Assembly (NCBI GenBank): GCA_002173415.2 | Contig: NHNK02000002.1 | Span: 186,001-250,000, forward strand | Direction of reading: 5' to 3' | Source of the DNA: Marinomonas agarivorans | Lineage (GTDB): Bacteria; Pseudomonadota; Gammaproteobacteria; Pseudomonadales; Marinomonadaceae | Length of the DNA: 64,000 nucleotides | Part shown: one piece after another, positions 1 through 9,650 of the stretch | How positions within the stretch are numbered: the first letter of the stretch is position 1 | How the letters are laid out: the number at the start of each line of letters is the position of its first letter | Translations under genes and position numbers: made by a program | Notes under the pieces: model-generated | Databases searched by the model: none | Told to the model about the DNA's origin: nothing | The model's input: the letters and a program-made list of their open reading frames with translations, nothing else

Positions 1-1
1 G

Positions 2-802
2 GCGCAAAAAGAAGAGGTTTCACAGGCGCTCCCAATTGGTGTTGTGCTTACATTGCCTGCAACAGGGTCAGAAAGCAATGCAAATGCAGTAGTGACAAGA
101 GATAGCATCAAATTGGCATTTTCAAGCCCTCAAGTACACCCTTTATTTGCCATACTTGATCCAAGTGTCACCTTGTCTCTATCCGATCGTCAAATTAGTA
201 ATGGTGTGGTTGACGCCTTTGTTCATGTTCTCGAGCAATATTTAACTTACAAGGTGGATGCGAAAGTACAAGATCGCTTTGCTGAGGGTCTATTACAGAC
301 CTTGATTGAAGATGGTCCATTGGCATTAACTGAATCTCATCGAAATGATTTGGAAGTCAGAGGCAATCTTATGTGGGCAGCGACTATGGCGCTGAATGGC
401 ATGATTGGCGTTGGCGTTCCTCAGGATTGGTCAACTCACATTATTGGGCATGAATTAACAGGTAGTTTTGGTATTGACCATGCTCGTACTTTATCAGTTG
501 TATTGCCTGCTTTAATTAAAATATGCCGACAAAATAAAGAGTCAAAACTTGTACAATATGCTGAACGTGTCTGGGGGCTAACAGAGGGAAGTAATATTGA
601 TAAAATTGATGAAGCGATTCGTCTGACAGAAGCATTTTTTGAGGAAATGCAGGTGCCAACTAGGTTGTCACAAATTGAATTGGGAAAAAGTGACATTGAT
701 ACCTTAATTAATGGGCTAGAGAGAAATGGCATGCTTGCTATTGGTGAACATCGTGACATTACACTTGATGTGAGTCGTAAAATTCTAGAAACGGCATTGT
801 AA
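2..802 (+). CDS. Iron-containing alcohol dehydrogenase (YqhD/BDH-like), 3' part
   Basis: The reading frame is open from the first bases of the window, so the N-terminal NAD(P)-binding part lies outside. The visible part begins with the conserved LTLPATGSESN stretch of group III Fe-dependent alcohol dehydrogenases. It also contains the metal-ligand region: DAFVHVLEQY (Asp and His) and then a HIIGHEL...GIDH block carrying the last two His ligands. The C-terminal helical domain is complete. Family members reduce aldehydes with NADPH or NADH in the cytosol; the substrate cannot be told from sequence. An 11-bp tandem duplication covers the stop codon. Confidence 0.9.
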   Translation, partial: AQKEEVSQALPIGVVLTLPATGSESNANAVVTRDSIKLAFSSPQVHPLFAILDPSVTLSLSDRQISNGVVDAFVHVLEQYLTYKVDAKVQDRFAEGLLQTLIEDGPLALTESHRNDLEVRGNLMWAATMALNGMIGVGVPQDWSTHIIGHELTGSFGIDHARTLSVVLPALIKICRQNKESKLVQYAERVWGLTEGSNIDKIDEAIRLTEAFFEEMQVPTRLSQIELGKSDIDTLINGLERNGMLAIGEHRDITLDVSRKILETAL

Positions 803-812
803 CGGCATTGTG
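791..812. repeat. 11-bp tandem duplication across the stop codon of the alcohol dehydrogenase
   Basis: ACGGCATTGTA is followed directly by ACGGCATTGTG. The first copy holds the end of the reading frame and its TAA is completed at the junction. It is one of several short tandem duplications at gene ends in this window. Confidence 0.8.
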
Positions 813-838
813 AGTTAGTAATAAGCCTACTAGTGTTA

Positions 839-954
839 GTGTGTGGGCAACTCGTTTCATGTGCGAGCAAATCGAAGCCAGTTTCGTTGTCAGTATTGAT
901 TATACTGGCAAGAAGCTTAGCAAAGAATGAATAAAGCGAGTTCAATTCACACAC
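839..954. repeat. Imperfect inverted repeat, about 116 bp, in the gap after the dehydrogenase
   Basis: The left arm (839-854) and right arm (937-954) are imperfect reverse complements: GTGTGTG..AACTCG against CGAGTT..CACACAC. Smaller inverted repeats lie inside, including GCCAGT/ACTGGC. The gap 803-1101 holds no convincing gene. The element could be a degenerate MITE-like sequence or part of a large terminator structure. It lacks clear integron attC core sites. Confidence 0.4.
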
Positions 955-1101
955 GATAGTGAGCCGTCAACCAGTTTTGTTTATTGGCTTTCATACAATG
1001 TTATGTTGGCGCAGAAATGATTGATTATAAAGATGCTGATCCAAGATATATTGTCAAAAAATATAACATGTTCATGAATAATTGAGCTAAAGGAAAGAGA
1101 T

Positions 1102-1848
1102 ATGGAAATTATTAAATTGACTGATAAAAATATTGAGGATGAGCATATTTGTTGTGCTATCAGTGATAAAAAATGTGCCGAGGGTTATGCCAATAAAAAA
1201 AACTGGCTGAAAAAAGAATTTAAAAATGGCTATATATTCAAAAAATTAGATGTCAGAGGAAAGGTTTTTATAGAGTATGTTCCAATAGAGGAGTCATGGC
1301 TCCCCATTGAAGGAAAAAACTTCATGGTGATTAACTGCTTCTGGGTTTCTGGGCAGTTTAAAGGAAAAGGCTTTGGTAAAGCACTTTTAAGGCAATGCAT
1401 AGAAGATGCAAAAAAGATGGATGGTATTGTTGCAATATCTAGTGATAAGAAAAGACCTTTTATGACTGATCCAAAATTTTTGAAATATCATGGTTTTGAG
1501 ATCATTGATGAAGCTCCACCTTTTTTCAAATTGTGGGGATTAAAAACTAACTCAAAGGCAACACTTCCCCAAATAAAAAAGAGTGCTAAATCAGGAACCT
1601 GTTCTGACAAAAAAGGCATAACAGCATATTACTCTAATACATGTCCATTTACTGAATCTTACACGAACAATGTTTTGAGAGAATATGCAAGAAAAAAGAA
1701 AGTACCTTTTTCAGCTATTCATATTAATAATAAAAATGCTGGAAAAGAATTACCTATTCCGTGGATTATTAACAGCGTCTTCTACAAGGGTGAACTTATA
1801 ACACTAGAGCTTAAAGCAGAAAGACATCTGGAGAAAATCATTAATTAG
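1102..1848 (+). CDS. GNAT N-acetyltransferase with C-terminal YoaP domain
   Basis: The first ~150 residues form a GNAT fold, with the acetyl-CoA loop at residues 84-95 (GQFKGKGFGKAL). The last ~75 residues match the YoaP-like C-terminal domain, including a YYSNTCPFT stretch near residue 175 and the PIPWIINSVFYKG segment. YoaP-type proteins are predicted acetyltransferases whose substrate is not known. A GGAAAG Shine-Dalgarno sits about 6 bp before the ATG. The gene is Lys/Asn-rich and visibly more AT-rich than its neighbours, and it lies alone beside a tRNA gene, which suggests horizontal acquisition. Confidence 0.85.
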   Translation: MEIIKLTDKNIEDEHICCAISDKKCAEGYANKKNWLKKEFKNGYIFKKLDVRGKVFIEYVPIEESWLPIEGKNFMVINCFWVSGQFKGKGFGKALLRQCIEDAKKMDGIVAISSDKKRPFMTDPKFLKYHGFEIIDEAPPFFKLWGLKTNSKATLPQIKKSAKSGTCSDKKGITAYYSNTCPFTESYTNNVLREYARKKKVPFSAIHINNKNAGKELPIPWIINSVFYKGELITLELKAERHLEKIIN

Positions 1849-1984
1849 TATTGAAAACTGTTGCTCGAAAAAGTCCTGCCATGATGTCTTAACGAGTTCC
1901 TGAAGGAAAAGATGAGAGGTTCATTGTTTATCGGACGGTGAAATAGCTGAATGGTATAGGAAAATGGGTAAAAAAAAGACAAAT

Positions 1985-2016
1985 AAAAAAGCCATCTAAA
2001 AAAGATGGCTTTTAAA
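1985..2016 (-). terminator. Rho-independent terminator of the tRNA-Leu gene
   Basis: A perfect 10-bp stem (AAAGCCATCT / AGATGGCTTT) encloses a 6-base loop. It is flanked by a T-run on the minus strand, 4 bp after the tRNA 3' end. A-runs on both sides mean it could also act on the plus strand. Confidence 0.8.
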
Positions 2017-2019
2017 TAA

Positions 2020-2104
2020 TGGTACCAGTAGGCGGACTCGAACCGCCACGCCTTTCGGCAACGGATTTTGAATCCGTCGTGTCTACCAATTCCACCACAC
2101 TGGC
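2020..2104 (-). tRNA. tRNA-Leu (anticodon CAA)
   Basis: The 85-nt gene reads on the minus strand. It has a 7-bp acceptor stem (GCCAGTG with TACTGGT), encoded A-CCA end, the D-loop motif GGTAGAC, an anticodon arm ACGGA-TTCAAAA-TCCGT giving CAA, a long variable arm (TTGCCGAAAGGCGT) typical of class II tRNAs, and a T-arm with GTTCGAGTC. It decodes UUG leucine codons. Confidence 0.96.
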
Positions 2105-2122
2105 ATTGAAACTGTGGCTGCG

Positions 2123-2151
2123 TATTATGTTGATTTTTTGAGAAGAGTCAA
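2123..2151 (-). promoter_or_regulatory. Sigma-70 promoter of tRNA-Leu
   Basis: On the minus strand TTGACT (2146-2151) and ATAATA (2123-2128) are separated by 17 bp, immediately upstream of the tRNA 5' end at 2104. The spacing and both hexamers are close to consensus. Confidence 0.75.
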
Positions 2152-2292
2152 TAGCTTTTATTTATATTTATCAATAATGTCAGGTTTGTTCGAAAAATAT
2201 TCGGTTATAGACATTTTTTATTTTAAGTATTGATAATTCTGACTGAGAAAGGTCTTTTTCATACCTTTTTTGCTTGTTATTCGGTAAAATGC

Positions 2293-2320
2293 TTGACCAT
2301 TTAAATGTCTTCCTTAATGC
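2293..2320 (+). promoter_or_regulatory. Possible sigma-70 promoter of the queA-tgt-yajC-secDF cluster
   Basis: TTGACC (2293-2298) and TAATGC (2315-2320) are spaced by 16 bp, 57 bp before the queA ATG. The -10 box is weak, so this is only a candidate. The rest of 2152-2376 shows nothing else. Confidence 0.35.
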
Positions 2321-2376
2321 GCTTACCTCTTCTTGAAAAGGCGCCTTAAGTAGGTTTTAGTAGGTCTTAGTTTTTA

Positions 2377-3435
2377 ATGAAAGTGTCCGATTACCATTTT
2401 GATCTCCCCGAGTCATTAATTGCTGCGTATCCCAAAGCAGAACGCACTGCCAGCCGTTTATTATCTTTAGATGGACCATCAGGTGATATTCAACACCTAA
2501 TGTTCACTGATATATTGGAGTTGGTTGAGTCTGGAGATTTAATGGTATTCAACAATACACGAGTCATTCCAGCACGTTTGTATGGTGAAAAAGAGACTGG
2601 CGGCAAACTAGAGGTATTAGTTGAGCGTCTTTTGAATGAACATGAAGTGCTTGCTCATATTCGTTCAAGTAAATCACCCAAAACGGGCAGCCAGATCACT
2701 CTAGGGACCGATAAAGACAAATCCTATCAGGCGACCATGATCGGTAGGAAAGAGACACTTTTTCATTTGAAATTTGATGTTCCTGTTTTGGATGTTTTAG
2801 ATGATGCTGGGCATATGCCACTTCCTCCTTATATTGATCGCCCTGATGAATTTTCTGATAAGGAACGTTATCAAACTGTTTATAATGCAAAGCCTGGGGC
2901 CGTTGCTGCACCAACAGCAGGCTTGCATTTTGATGAAAATTTACTGATTAAGTTAAAAGAAAAGGGCGTCAATATCGCGTTTGTGACCTTGCATGTTGGC
3001 GCAGGAACCTTTCAACCAGTGCGTGTTGAAACAGTGGAAGATCACCAAATGCATACGGAATATGTTGAAGTGGAACAAAGTGTGGTTGATCTCGTGAAGG
3101 CAACAAAAGCCAATAATAGACGGGTAATTGCTGTAGGTAGCACAAGTATGCGTAGTTTGGAATCAGCCAGTCAATCAGGAGAAATTGCTCCTATGATGGA
3201 TGACACCAGCATTTTTATTTACCCCAGTTATGAATTTAAGGTTGTGGATGCCATCATTACCAACTTTCATTTGCCTGAATCTACCTTGATCATGCTAATA
3301 AGTGCCTTTGCAGGATATCAAGAAGTCATGACAGCCTACCGAGTCGCCATAGAAAAAGCGTACCGCTTCTTTAGTTATGGTGATGCCATGTTTATTACAC
3401 GTAATCCTAAAGCATTAGGGCCGAAGAAAATTTAG
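2377..3435 (+). CDS. queA: S-adenosylmethionine:tRNA ribosyltransferase-isomerase
   Basis: QueA transfers and isomerises the ribose of SAM onto 7-aminomethyl-7-deazaguanine in tRNA, giving epoxyqueuosine. The 352-residue length is normal. It shows the family opening ([16 protein letters not shown]), the [14 protein letters not shown] segment near residue 60, PLPPYI near 148, and the AAPTAGLHF and [13 protein letters not shown]-like blocks near 180-215. The product sites for queuosine synthesis continue with tgt 137 bp downstream; the spacer is filled with an unusual 11-bp tandem repeat. No strong Shine-Dalgarno precedes the ATG. Confidence 0.97.
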   Translation: MKVSDYHFDLPESLIAAYPKAERTASRLLSLDGPSGDIQHLMFTDILELVESGDLMVFNNTRVIPARLYGEKETGGKLEVLVERLLNEHEVLAHIRSSKSPKTGSQITLGTDKDKSYQATMIGRKETLFHLKFDVPVLDVLDDAGHMPLPPYIDRPDEFSDKERYQTVYNAKPGAVAAPTAGLHFDENLLIKLKEKGVNIAFVTLHVGAGTFQPVRVETVEDHQMHTEYVEVEQSVVDLVKATKANNRRVIAVGSTSMRSLESASQSGEIAPMMDDTSIFIYPSYEFKVVDAIITNFHLPESTLIMLISAFAGYQEVMTAYRVAIEKAYRFFSYGDAMFITRNPKALGPKKI

Positions 3436-3465
3436 AAATCGATGTAGCGTATTAGATAAAATGCC

Positions 3466-3540
3466 TACTAGATACTTACTAGATACTTACTAGATACTTA
3501 CTAGATACTTACTAGATACTTACTAGATACTTACTAGATA
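3466..3540. repeat. 11-bp tandem repeat, about 6.7 identical copies
   Basis: The unit ACTAGATACTT repeats with an exact 11-bp period from 3467, six full copies and eight bases of a seventh. No spacers intervene, so it is not CRISPR. Each unit carries CTAG, a tetranucleotide that is usually rare in bacterial DNA. It lies between queA and tgt, 31 bp after the queA stop and 32 bp before the tgt start. The perfect copies suggest recent expansion and possible copy-number variation between strains. Confidence 0.97.
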
Positions 3541-3563
3541 GAAATAATGAGACAAAAAATTAG

Positions 3564-4724
<1,161 letters not shown>

Positions 4725-4773
4725 ATATATTTACTCTATAAATAATAATTTTTAATAGCGGAGAACAAATAGA

Positions 4774-5106
4774 ATGATTTCATTTATTTCACCAGCCGTT
4801 GCAGATGGTGCAGTTGCCGGATCACCTGATGGCGGTTTTATTAATTTGGTGTTATTAGTTGGTTTTGTATTGATTTTTTATTTTCTTATGTGGCGCCCGC
4901 AAGCAAAGCGCCAAAAGGAACACAAAGCATTACTTGAGTCACTAACAAAAGGTGCTGAAGTTGTAACAAATGGTGGCATTTTAGGAAAAGTAACCAAAGT
5001 GAATGAAGGTTATGTAGTACTTGAGGTAGCTGATGGCGTTGAGATGAATTTCCAAAAAGCCGCTGTCGCTGCTGTGTTGCCAAAAGGTACGCTTAAATCT
5101 ATCTAG
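4774..5106 (+). CDS. yajC: SecDF-associated inner-membrane protein YajC
   Basis: YajC is a 110-residue single-pass protein of the SecDF-YajC complex, which assists Sec-dependent export. One membrane segment spans about residues 22-42 (LVLLVGFVLIFYFLMW), followed by the conserved RPQAKRQKEHKALLESL stretch and a small KOW-like beta domain (GAEVVTNGGILGKV). GGAG lies upstream of the ATG. The gene sits directly before secD, separated by a terminator hairpin that may set the ratio of YajC to SecD. Confidence 0.96.
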   Translation: MISFISPAVADGAVAGSPDGGFINLVLLVGFVLIFYFLMWRPQAKRQKEHKALLESLTKGAEVVTNGGILGKVTKVNEGYVVLEVADGVEMNFQKAAVAAVLPKGTLKSI

Positions 5107-5116
5107 AAAACGAAAC

Positions 5117-5142
5117 GGGCGCTTTTATAGCGCTCTTTTTTT
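5117..5142 (+). terminator. Terminator/attenuator between yajC and secD
   Basis: GGGCGC pairs with GCGCTC (one G-U) around a 7-base loop and is followed by seven T residues. Because secD starts 31 bp later, part of the transcription must read through or start anew. Confidence 0.75.
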
Positions 5143-5173
5143 ATCCGAATAAACTCTGTGTAAAGGATGTTTC

Positions 5174-7018
5174 ATGCTTAACAAGTACCCCTTGTGGAAG
5201 TATCTACTGATTCTTTTTGTATTGGTAATGGGTGTTATTTATGCCTTACCAAATTTATATCCAGATGATCCTGCTTTGCAGCTATCGACCAAAAAAGTTA
5301 CTACCACTATCGACGAAAGGGTGCTTGCTAAAGCCGAGCGAGCCTTATCTCAAGCAAATATACAGTTAAAGTCATCATCGTTTACTAGTAACAATGCTAC
5401 TTTACGTTTTAATAGTGGTATCGATCAATTGGCTGCTAAGCCAGTGGTTGCTGCTGCCTTAGGGGACGATTTTGTAACAGCATTAAATCTAGTGCCAACA
5501 ACACCAGGGTGGTTACAAGGATTGGGAGCAGGTCCAGCGAAATTAGGCCTTGATTTAAGAGGTGGTGTACATTTCTTACTGGAAGTAGATACGCCAGCCG
5601 CATTAAGTCAACGTATGGATGTTGTCGCCAGTGAAATGAAAAGTTTGTTACGTCAGGAAAGAATACGTTATCGCAACGTTAGTGTTGATGAGGGAATCCT
5701 AGCGATTCGTTTCTTAAAAGCCGAAGATCTTGAACGTGCCGAAACAGTACTTGACGATACATACCCAGACTTCCTCTACGGAACACGTGAAGAAAAGGGA
5801 AGTTACTACCTAACAGCTGAATACTCAGAAGCGGAGAAAAAAGAAATAGAGGCTTATGCTCTGGAGCAAAATCTCACAACATTACGTAACCGAGTTAATG
5901 AATTAGGCGTTGCCGAGCCTCTAGTACAGAGACAAGGCAGTAATCGAATTGTTGTTGAGTTGCCAGGCATACAAGATACCGCTCAAGCAAAACGTATTAT
6001 TGGTGCCACTGCAAATCTTGAGTTTCGTTTGGAAGCACTAATCGACGAAAATGATGTAGAAGTGTTGTCATTCCGTAACGGAACAGGACGAACTGCAAGA
6101 CTAGAACGAGATTTAATTATTACTGGTAATAATGTTTCAGATGCAAATTCATCGTTCGATGAAAATGGTATGCCGCAAGTTAATATTAGTCTTGATAGTC
6201 AAGGCGGTAACCAAATGACCAAGGTAACCAGAACATCGGTTGGTCGTTCTATGGCGGTTGTTTTTATTGAACACAAATCACGCACTCGTTTTGTTGAGAA
6301 GAACGGTAAAGTCGAGGAAGTACGTCAGCCTTATAGTGAAAGAGGCATCATTTCATTAGCGACTATTCAAACAACGCTTGGTAATGCTTTTCGAATTACC
6401 GGACTTGATAGCCCGAGAGAATCGTCAGAGCTTGCTCTTCTATTAAGAGCGGGAGCGCTTGCTGCACCGATTTACTTTGTTGAAGAACGCACTATAGGAC
6501 CAAGTTTGGGCGAAGAAAATATTCGTCTAGGTGTTGTTTCTGCTCAAATTGGTTTATTCGTTGTTATGTTGTTTATGTTGGTGTACTACCGTGTGTTTGG
6601 CATATTTGCGAATCTGTCTCTCATCGTTAATATTGTTCTTCTTATGGCATTTATGTCTCTTCTTGGCGCCACTCTTACTTTGCCTGGTATTGCTGGCATC
6701 GTTTTAACCATGGGTATGGCCGTTGATGCGAATGTACTCATTTTCTCGCGAATTAAAGAAGAGCTAGCAGCTGGTTTGCCTAGTCAACAAGCAATCCATT
6801 CTGGTTTCAATCGTGCGTTCACAACTATCCTAGATGCAAATATCACAACATTGCTTGTGGCTATTATTTTATTTGCTGTAGGAACAGGCTCAGTTAAAGG
6901 CTTTGCGGTTACATTATCAATTGGCATCATTACTTCCATGTTTACAGCTATTTTAGTGACACGTGCTCAAGTTAACTTAGTTTATGGTAGTAAGAAAAAC
7001 GGCCGTTTATTTATATAG
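5174..7018 (+). CDS. secD: Protein translocase subunit SecD
   Basis: SecD, with SecF, uses the proton motive force to finish protein export on the periplasmic side. Its 614 residues match the E. coli length. There is an N-terminal membrane segment (about 8-27), the LGLDLRGGVHFLLEV motif near residue 125, the large periplasmic P1 domain, and five membrane segments from about 450 to the end, with the GMAVDANVLIF signature near 520. An AGGA-like Shine-Dalgarno precedes the ATG. secF follows after 12 bp. Confidence 0.98.
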   Translation: MLNKYPLWKYLLILFVLVMGVIYALPNLYPDDPALQLSTKKVTTTIDERVLAKAERALSQANIQLKSSSFTSNNATLRFNSGIDQLAAKPVVAAALGDDFVTALNLVPTTPGWLQGLGAGPAKLGLDLRGGVHFLLEVDTPAALSQRMDVVASEMKSLLRQERIRYRNVSVDEGILAIRFLKAEDLERAETVLDDTYPDFLYGTREEKGSYYLTAEYSEAEKKEIEAYALEQNLTTLRNRVNELGVAEPLVQRQGSNRIVVELPGIQDTAQAKRIIGATANLEFRLEALIDENDVEVLSFRNGTGRTARLERDLIITGNNVSDANSSFDENGMPQVNISLDSQGGNQMTKVTRTSVGRSMAVVFIEHKSRTRFVEKNGKVEEVRQPYSERGIISLATIQTTLGNAFRITGLDSPRESSELALLLRAGALAAPIYFVEERTIGPSLGEENIRLGVVSAQIGLFVVMLFMLVYYRVFGIFANLSLIVNIVLLMAFMSLLGATLTLPGIAGIVLTMGMAVDANVLIFSRIKEELAAGLPSQQAIHSGFNRAFTTILDANITTLLVAIILFAVGTGSVKGFAVTLSIGIITSMFTAILVTRAQVNLVYGSKKNGRLFI

Positions 7019-7030
7019 GAAGCATTAATA

Positions 7031-7942
7031 ATGAAACAATTTTCTATTCCATTCATGGGAATGCGTAAGCCAGTAGCAGGGCTTTCTATTTTATTAATAT
7101 TGATTTCACTTGCTTCTTTAGCCGTTAAAGGGCTTGAATTTGGCTTAGACTTTACGGGTGGTACATTGGTTGAAGTTGGTTATGAGCAAGCGCCAGACCT
7201 AGACAATATTCGTACCCTCTTGGCGACAAATGGCTATGAAGATACCATTGTGCAAACCTTTGGTGCCGATACGGATATCGTTGTACGCATGGCAAACCTT
7301 TATACTCCAACACTTGGAGATGAAGTTCTGGCTGTACTACAACAAGAACATGCAGATGTAACCCTACTGCGCTCGGAATATGTTGGCGCTCAAGTTGGAG
7401 AAGAGCTGCGTGAGCAAGGTGGATTGGGAATGTTGCTGGCGTTGATTATCGTGATGGTATATGTCGCGCTACGTTTTCAGTTCAAGTTTTCTGTTGCCTC
7501 TGTTGTTGCTTTGGCGCACGATGTCATTATCACCCTTGGGATTTTTTCAATTTTTGGTATTGAGTTTGATTTAACCGTATTAGCTGCCTTACTTGCCGTA
7601 ATTGGTTATTCACTAAACGATACGATCGTCGTTTGTGACCGCATACGTGAAAACTTTCGTATCATGCGAGAAATTGAACCGGTCGATTTAATCAATCAAT
7701 CAATTAACCAAACGTTAGGACGTACATTAATTACGTCTTTAACCACCATATTTGTCTTGTTGGTACTGTTTTTATTTGGCGGGGAAGCAATTAATAACTT
7801 CGCCTTTGCTTTACTTATTGGTGTTTTAATTGGAACCTACTCCTCTGTATTTGTCGCCGCTAATTTATTAATGGCGCAAAATATAACCAGAGAAGATTTA
7901 ATTCCGAAACCGAAAGAAGAAGAGGAAGACGAGCTACCCTAA
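7031..7942 (+). CDS. secF: Protein translocase subunit SecF
   Basis: SecF has 303 residues. The first membrane segment (about 16-36) leads into the FGLDFTGGTLVEV motif, a short periplasmic domain and five further membrane segments from about 130 to 280, with VIGYSLNDTIVVCDRIREN near 200 (the counterpart of the SecD Asp/Asn signature). The acidic tail (KPKEEEEDELP) is typical. It lies 12 bp after secD and is probably translated from the same message (AGGA upstream of the ATG). Confidence 0.98.
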   Translation: MKQFSIPFMGMRKPVAGLSILLILISLASLAVKGLEFGLDFTGGTLVEVGYEQAPDLDNIRTLLATNGYEDTIVQTFGADTDIVVRMANLYTPTLGDEVLAVLQQEHADVTLLRSEYVGAQVGEELREQGGLGMLLALIIVMVYVALRFQFKFSVASVVALAHDVIITLGIFSIFGIEFDLTVLAALLAVIGYSLNDTIVVCDRIRENFRIMREIEPVDLINQSINQTLGRTLITSLTTIFVLLVLFLFGGEAINNFAFALLIGVLIGTYSSVFVAANLLMAQNITREDLIPKPKEEEEDELP

Positions 7943-7987
7943 TCTGATTGGCTGCTCATTTCAGTGTACCTTGTCAGACAATGAATC

Positions 7988-8038
7988 GACTTTGGCAAGG
8001 TACTGGCTTTGGTAAGGTGCTGACTTTAGTAAAGTATT
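7988..8038. repeat. 17-bp degenerate tandem repeat, three copies
   Basis: Three diverged 17-bp units (7988-8004, 8005-8021, 8022-8038), each of the form GRCTTTRGYAARGTRYT, fill the gap between the convergent secF and dgt genes. No hairpin terminator was found here. Confidence 0.8.
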
Positions 8039-8049
8039 AGCAATCTTCT

Positions 8050-9513
8050 TTACTCAATGACCATCAGCGCACGATACTCGTCATAGGCAAACTGATCTGT
8101 CATACCGCTAATATAATCTTGTATTAGTCGACAACGGTAATAAAACTCAAACTCTTCTGTTACTTCTGGCAGTTGTTCTAATATGCTCTTGTAGGCTCTA
8201 ATGTGTTTTTCTGGCAGTTTTTTATAAAGTCGCTTTTCGATCAACGGGGCTGATTTTGTCTGCTGTATAACTTCATTGAAAGACGTGTGTGTCAGTTGCA
8301 ATAAGGGCTTATAGCAATCTAATAAACCAGTAATAATTTTATAGCCTTGGAGTTCTCTTGTTTCAACTTCAGGGTCGCAAAATACATATTTGAGAGCAAC
8401 TTCTTTAAAGGCATTCGTAATGGCATGAGCATGGCTCTTATCTTCCAGTAGGGCTTGGTTGAAACTGCCAGTATATATGGACTCTACATTATCGATAAAA
8501 CGTTTTGCAGCATGGGAAACTAATGGATGAATCACTTTGACTCTAAGAGCAATAAAAAATTGACTATCTTGGCAAATATCATCATGCCGGTAAGAATTGA
8601 AAGCATAATCTAGAATGTCTTTCATTGAGTCAATTTTGTACTCAGGAAGCGCATACTTTTTTGCCAAAGAGGCGTATTCTTCAAGTAGTTTATCTTTTAG
8701 TTGTTCGACACCGAGGATGTTTTTTTCAACCGCATCCTCCAAATCCGCGAGGCAATAGGAAATATCATCAGCCGCTTCCATAATATAACTAGCGAAATGT
8801 CGATGGCCTAGTGTCATATCTTGGCTTTGGCACAGTTTTTCAATGTAATCCTGCTCACTAAAATAATAGCCAACTTTCTTTTTTAAATAACTTAAGTCAT
8901 CTGAGGGCTTGGGTTTAACGTCTGTGCCACAACGGGTATATTTTAAAATGGCAGCAACTTGGCTATAAGTTAGGTTTAAACGCAATAATTTGTGAACTAA
9001 GCGAATTGCCTGAGCATTACCTTCAAAATGGCTGATATCTCGCTTTAACTCTTCACGAATCAGAAGTTTTGTATTCTTGCTATCAACAATGGGTAATAGG
9101 TTATTAAACTGATTGGTAAACCAATCATTAATGGCGGCTTCACCAAAATGACCAAAAGGCGGGTTGCCTATATCGTGCATTAAGCAAGCCATTTCAACAA
9201 CACTTTCCAAATGTCGCTCCAGGCCCTCTAGTTTAAATTCGGTTTGTTGAGCCGGAGTGAGCTTTTTAAAAATTGTTTGCACAATAAAACGCCCAGTTTG
9301 TTGAACCTCTAGCGAATGTGTTAAACGGCTACGCACCGCGGAATTACGTTCTAATGGAAAAACTTGGGTTTTTTGTTGTAATCGACGTACTGCGGCAGAA
9401 TTAATGATGCGTCCTCGATCACTTTCAAAGTCGAACATAAGTTCTTGTTGTGTGTTGCGATCTTTTGTGTAAAGAGGCCTATCGCCCGTAATTTTCCGAG
9501 AAAAGTCAATCAT
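8050..9513 (-). CDS. dgt: Deoxyguanosinetriphosphate triphosphohydrolase
   Basis: Dgt cleaves dGTP to deoxyguanosine and tripolyphosphate and controls dNTP pools. The 487-residue protein is of the long E. coli-type family: it opens with the conserved FESDRGRIINSAAVRRLQQK block, then the HD-domain metal ligands LTHSLEVQQ (His66), CLMHDIGNPPFGHFGE (HD pair near 113) and a later Asp in EAADDISYCLADLEDA. It converges on secF across a short repeat. No good Shine-Dalgarno is visible at the chosen ATG, but the N-terminus matches the family start. Confidence 0.96.
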   Translation of the reverse strand: MIDFSRKITGDRPLYTKDRNTQQELMFDFESDRGRIINSAAVRRLQQKTQVFPLERNSAVRSRLTHSLEVQQTGRFIVQTIFKKLTPAQQTEFKLEGLERHLESVVEMACLMHDIGNPPFGHFGEAAINDWFTNQFNNLLPIVDSKNTKLLIREELKRDISHFEGNAQAIRLVHKLLRLNLTYSQVAAILKYTRCGTDVKPKPSDDLSYLKKKVGYYFSEQDYIEKLCQSQDMTLGHRHFASYIMEAADDISYCLADLEDAVEKNILGVEQLKDKLLEEYASLAKKYALPEYKIDSMKDILDYAFNSYRHDDICQDSQFFIALRVKVIHPLVSHAAKRFIDNVESIYTGSFNQALLEDKSHAHAITNAFKEVALKYVFCDPEVETRELQGYKIITGLLDCYKPLLQLTHTSFNEVIQQTKSAPLIEKRLYKKLPEKHIRAYKSILEQLPEVTEEFEFYYRCRLIQDYISGMTDQFAYDEYRALMVIE

Positions 9514-9585
9514 ATAAGTGTTTCGTCACTGAAATTAATGAATAGCATAAAATACTATAGTGAGCATTTATAAAAGAAAAGTACT

Positions 9586-9617
9586 AAAAAAGGCCGAAAG
9601 TGGGACTTTCAGCCTTT
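9586..9617 (-). terminator. Terminator of the iron-binding protein gene
   Basis: On the minus strand a 13-bp stem (one G-U pair) with a 3-base loop is followed by six T residues. It begins 33 bp after the stop of the gene at 9651. Confidence 0.85.
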
Positions 9618-9650
9618 AAATAGAAGATAGTGCAAATAATAGATAGAAGC

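Noticed and set aside
436-954. 172-codon minus-strand open frame opposite the alcohol dehydrogenase
   Set aside because: Most of it is antisense to a clearly conserved dehydrogenase, its translation is rich in Ser/Arg/Leu without a recognisable motif, and no ribosome site precedes it.
839-954. Integron attC site
   Set aside because: The arms are imperfect inverted repeats, but the RYYYAAC/GTTRRRY core sites are not found at the ends and no integrase or cassette array is present.
3466-3540. CRISPR array
   Set aside because: The repeats are 11 bp and directly adjacent without spacers, and no cas genes occur in the window.
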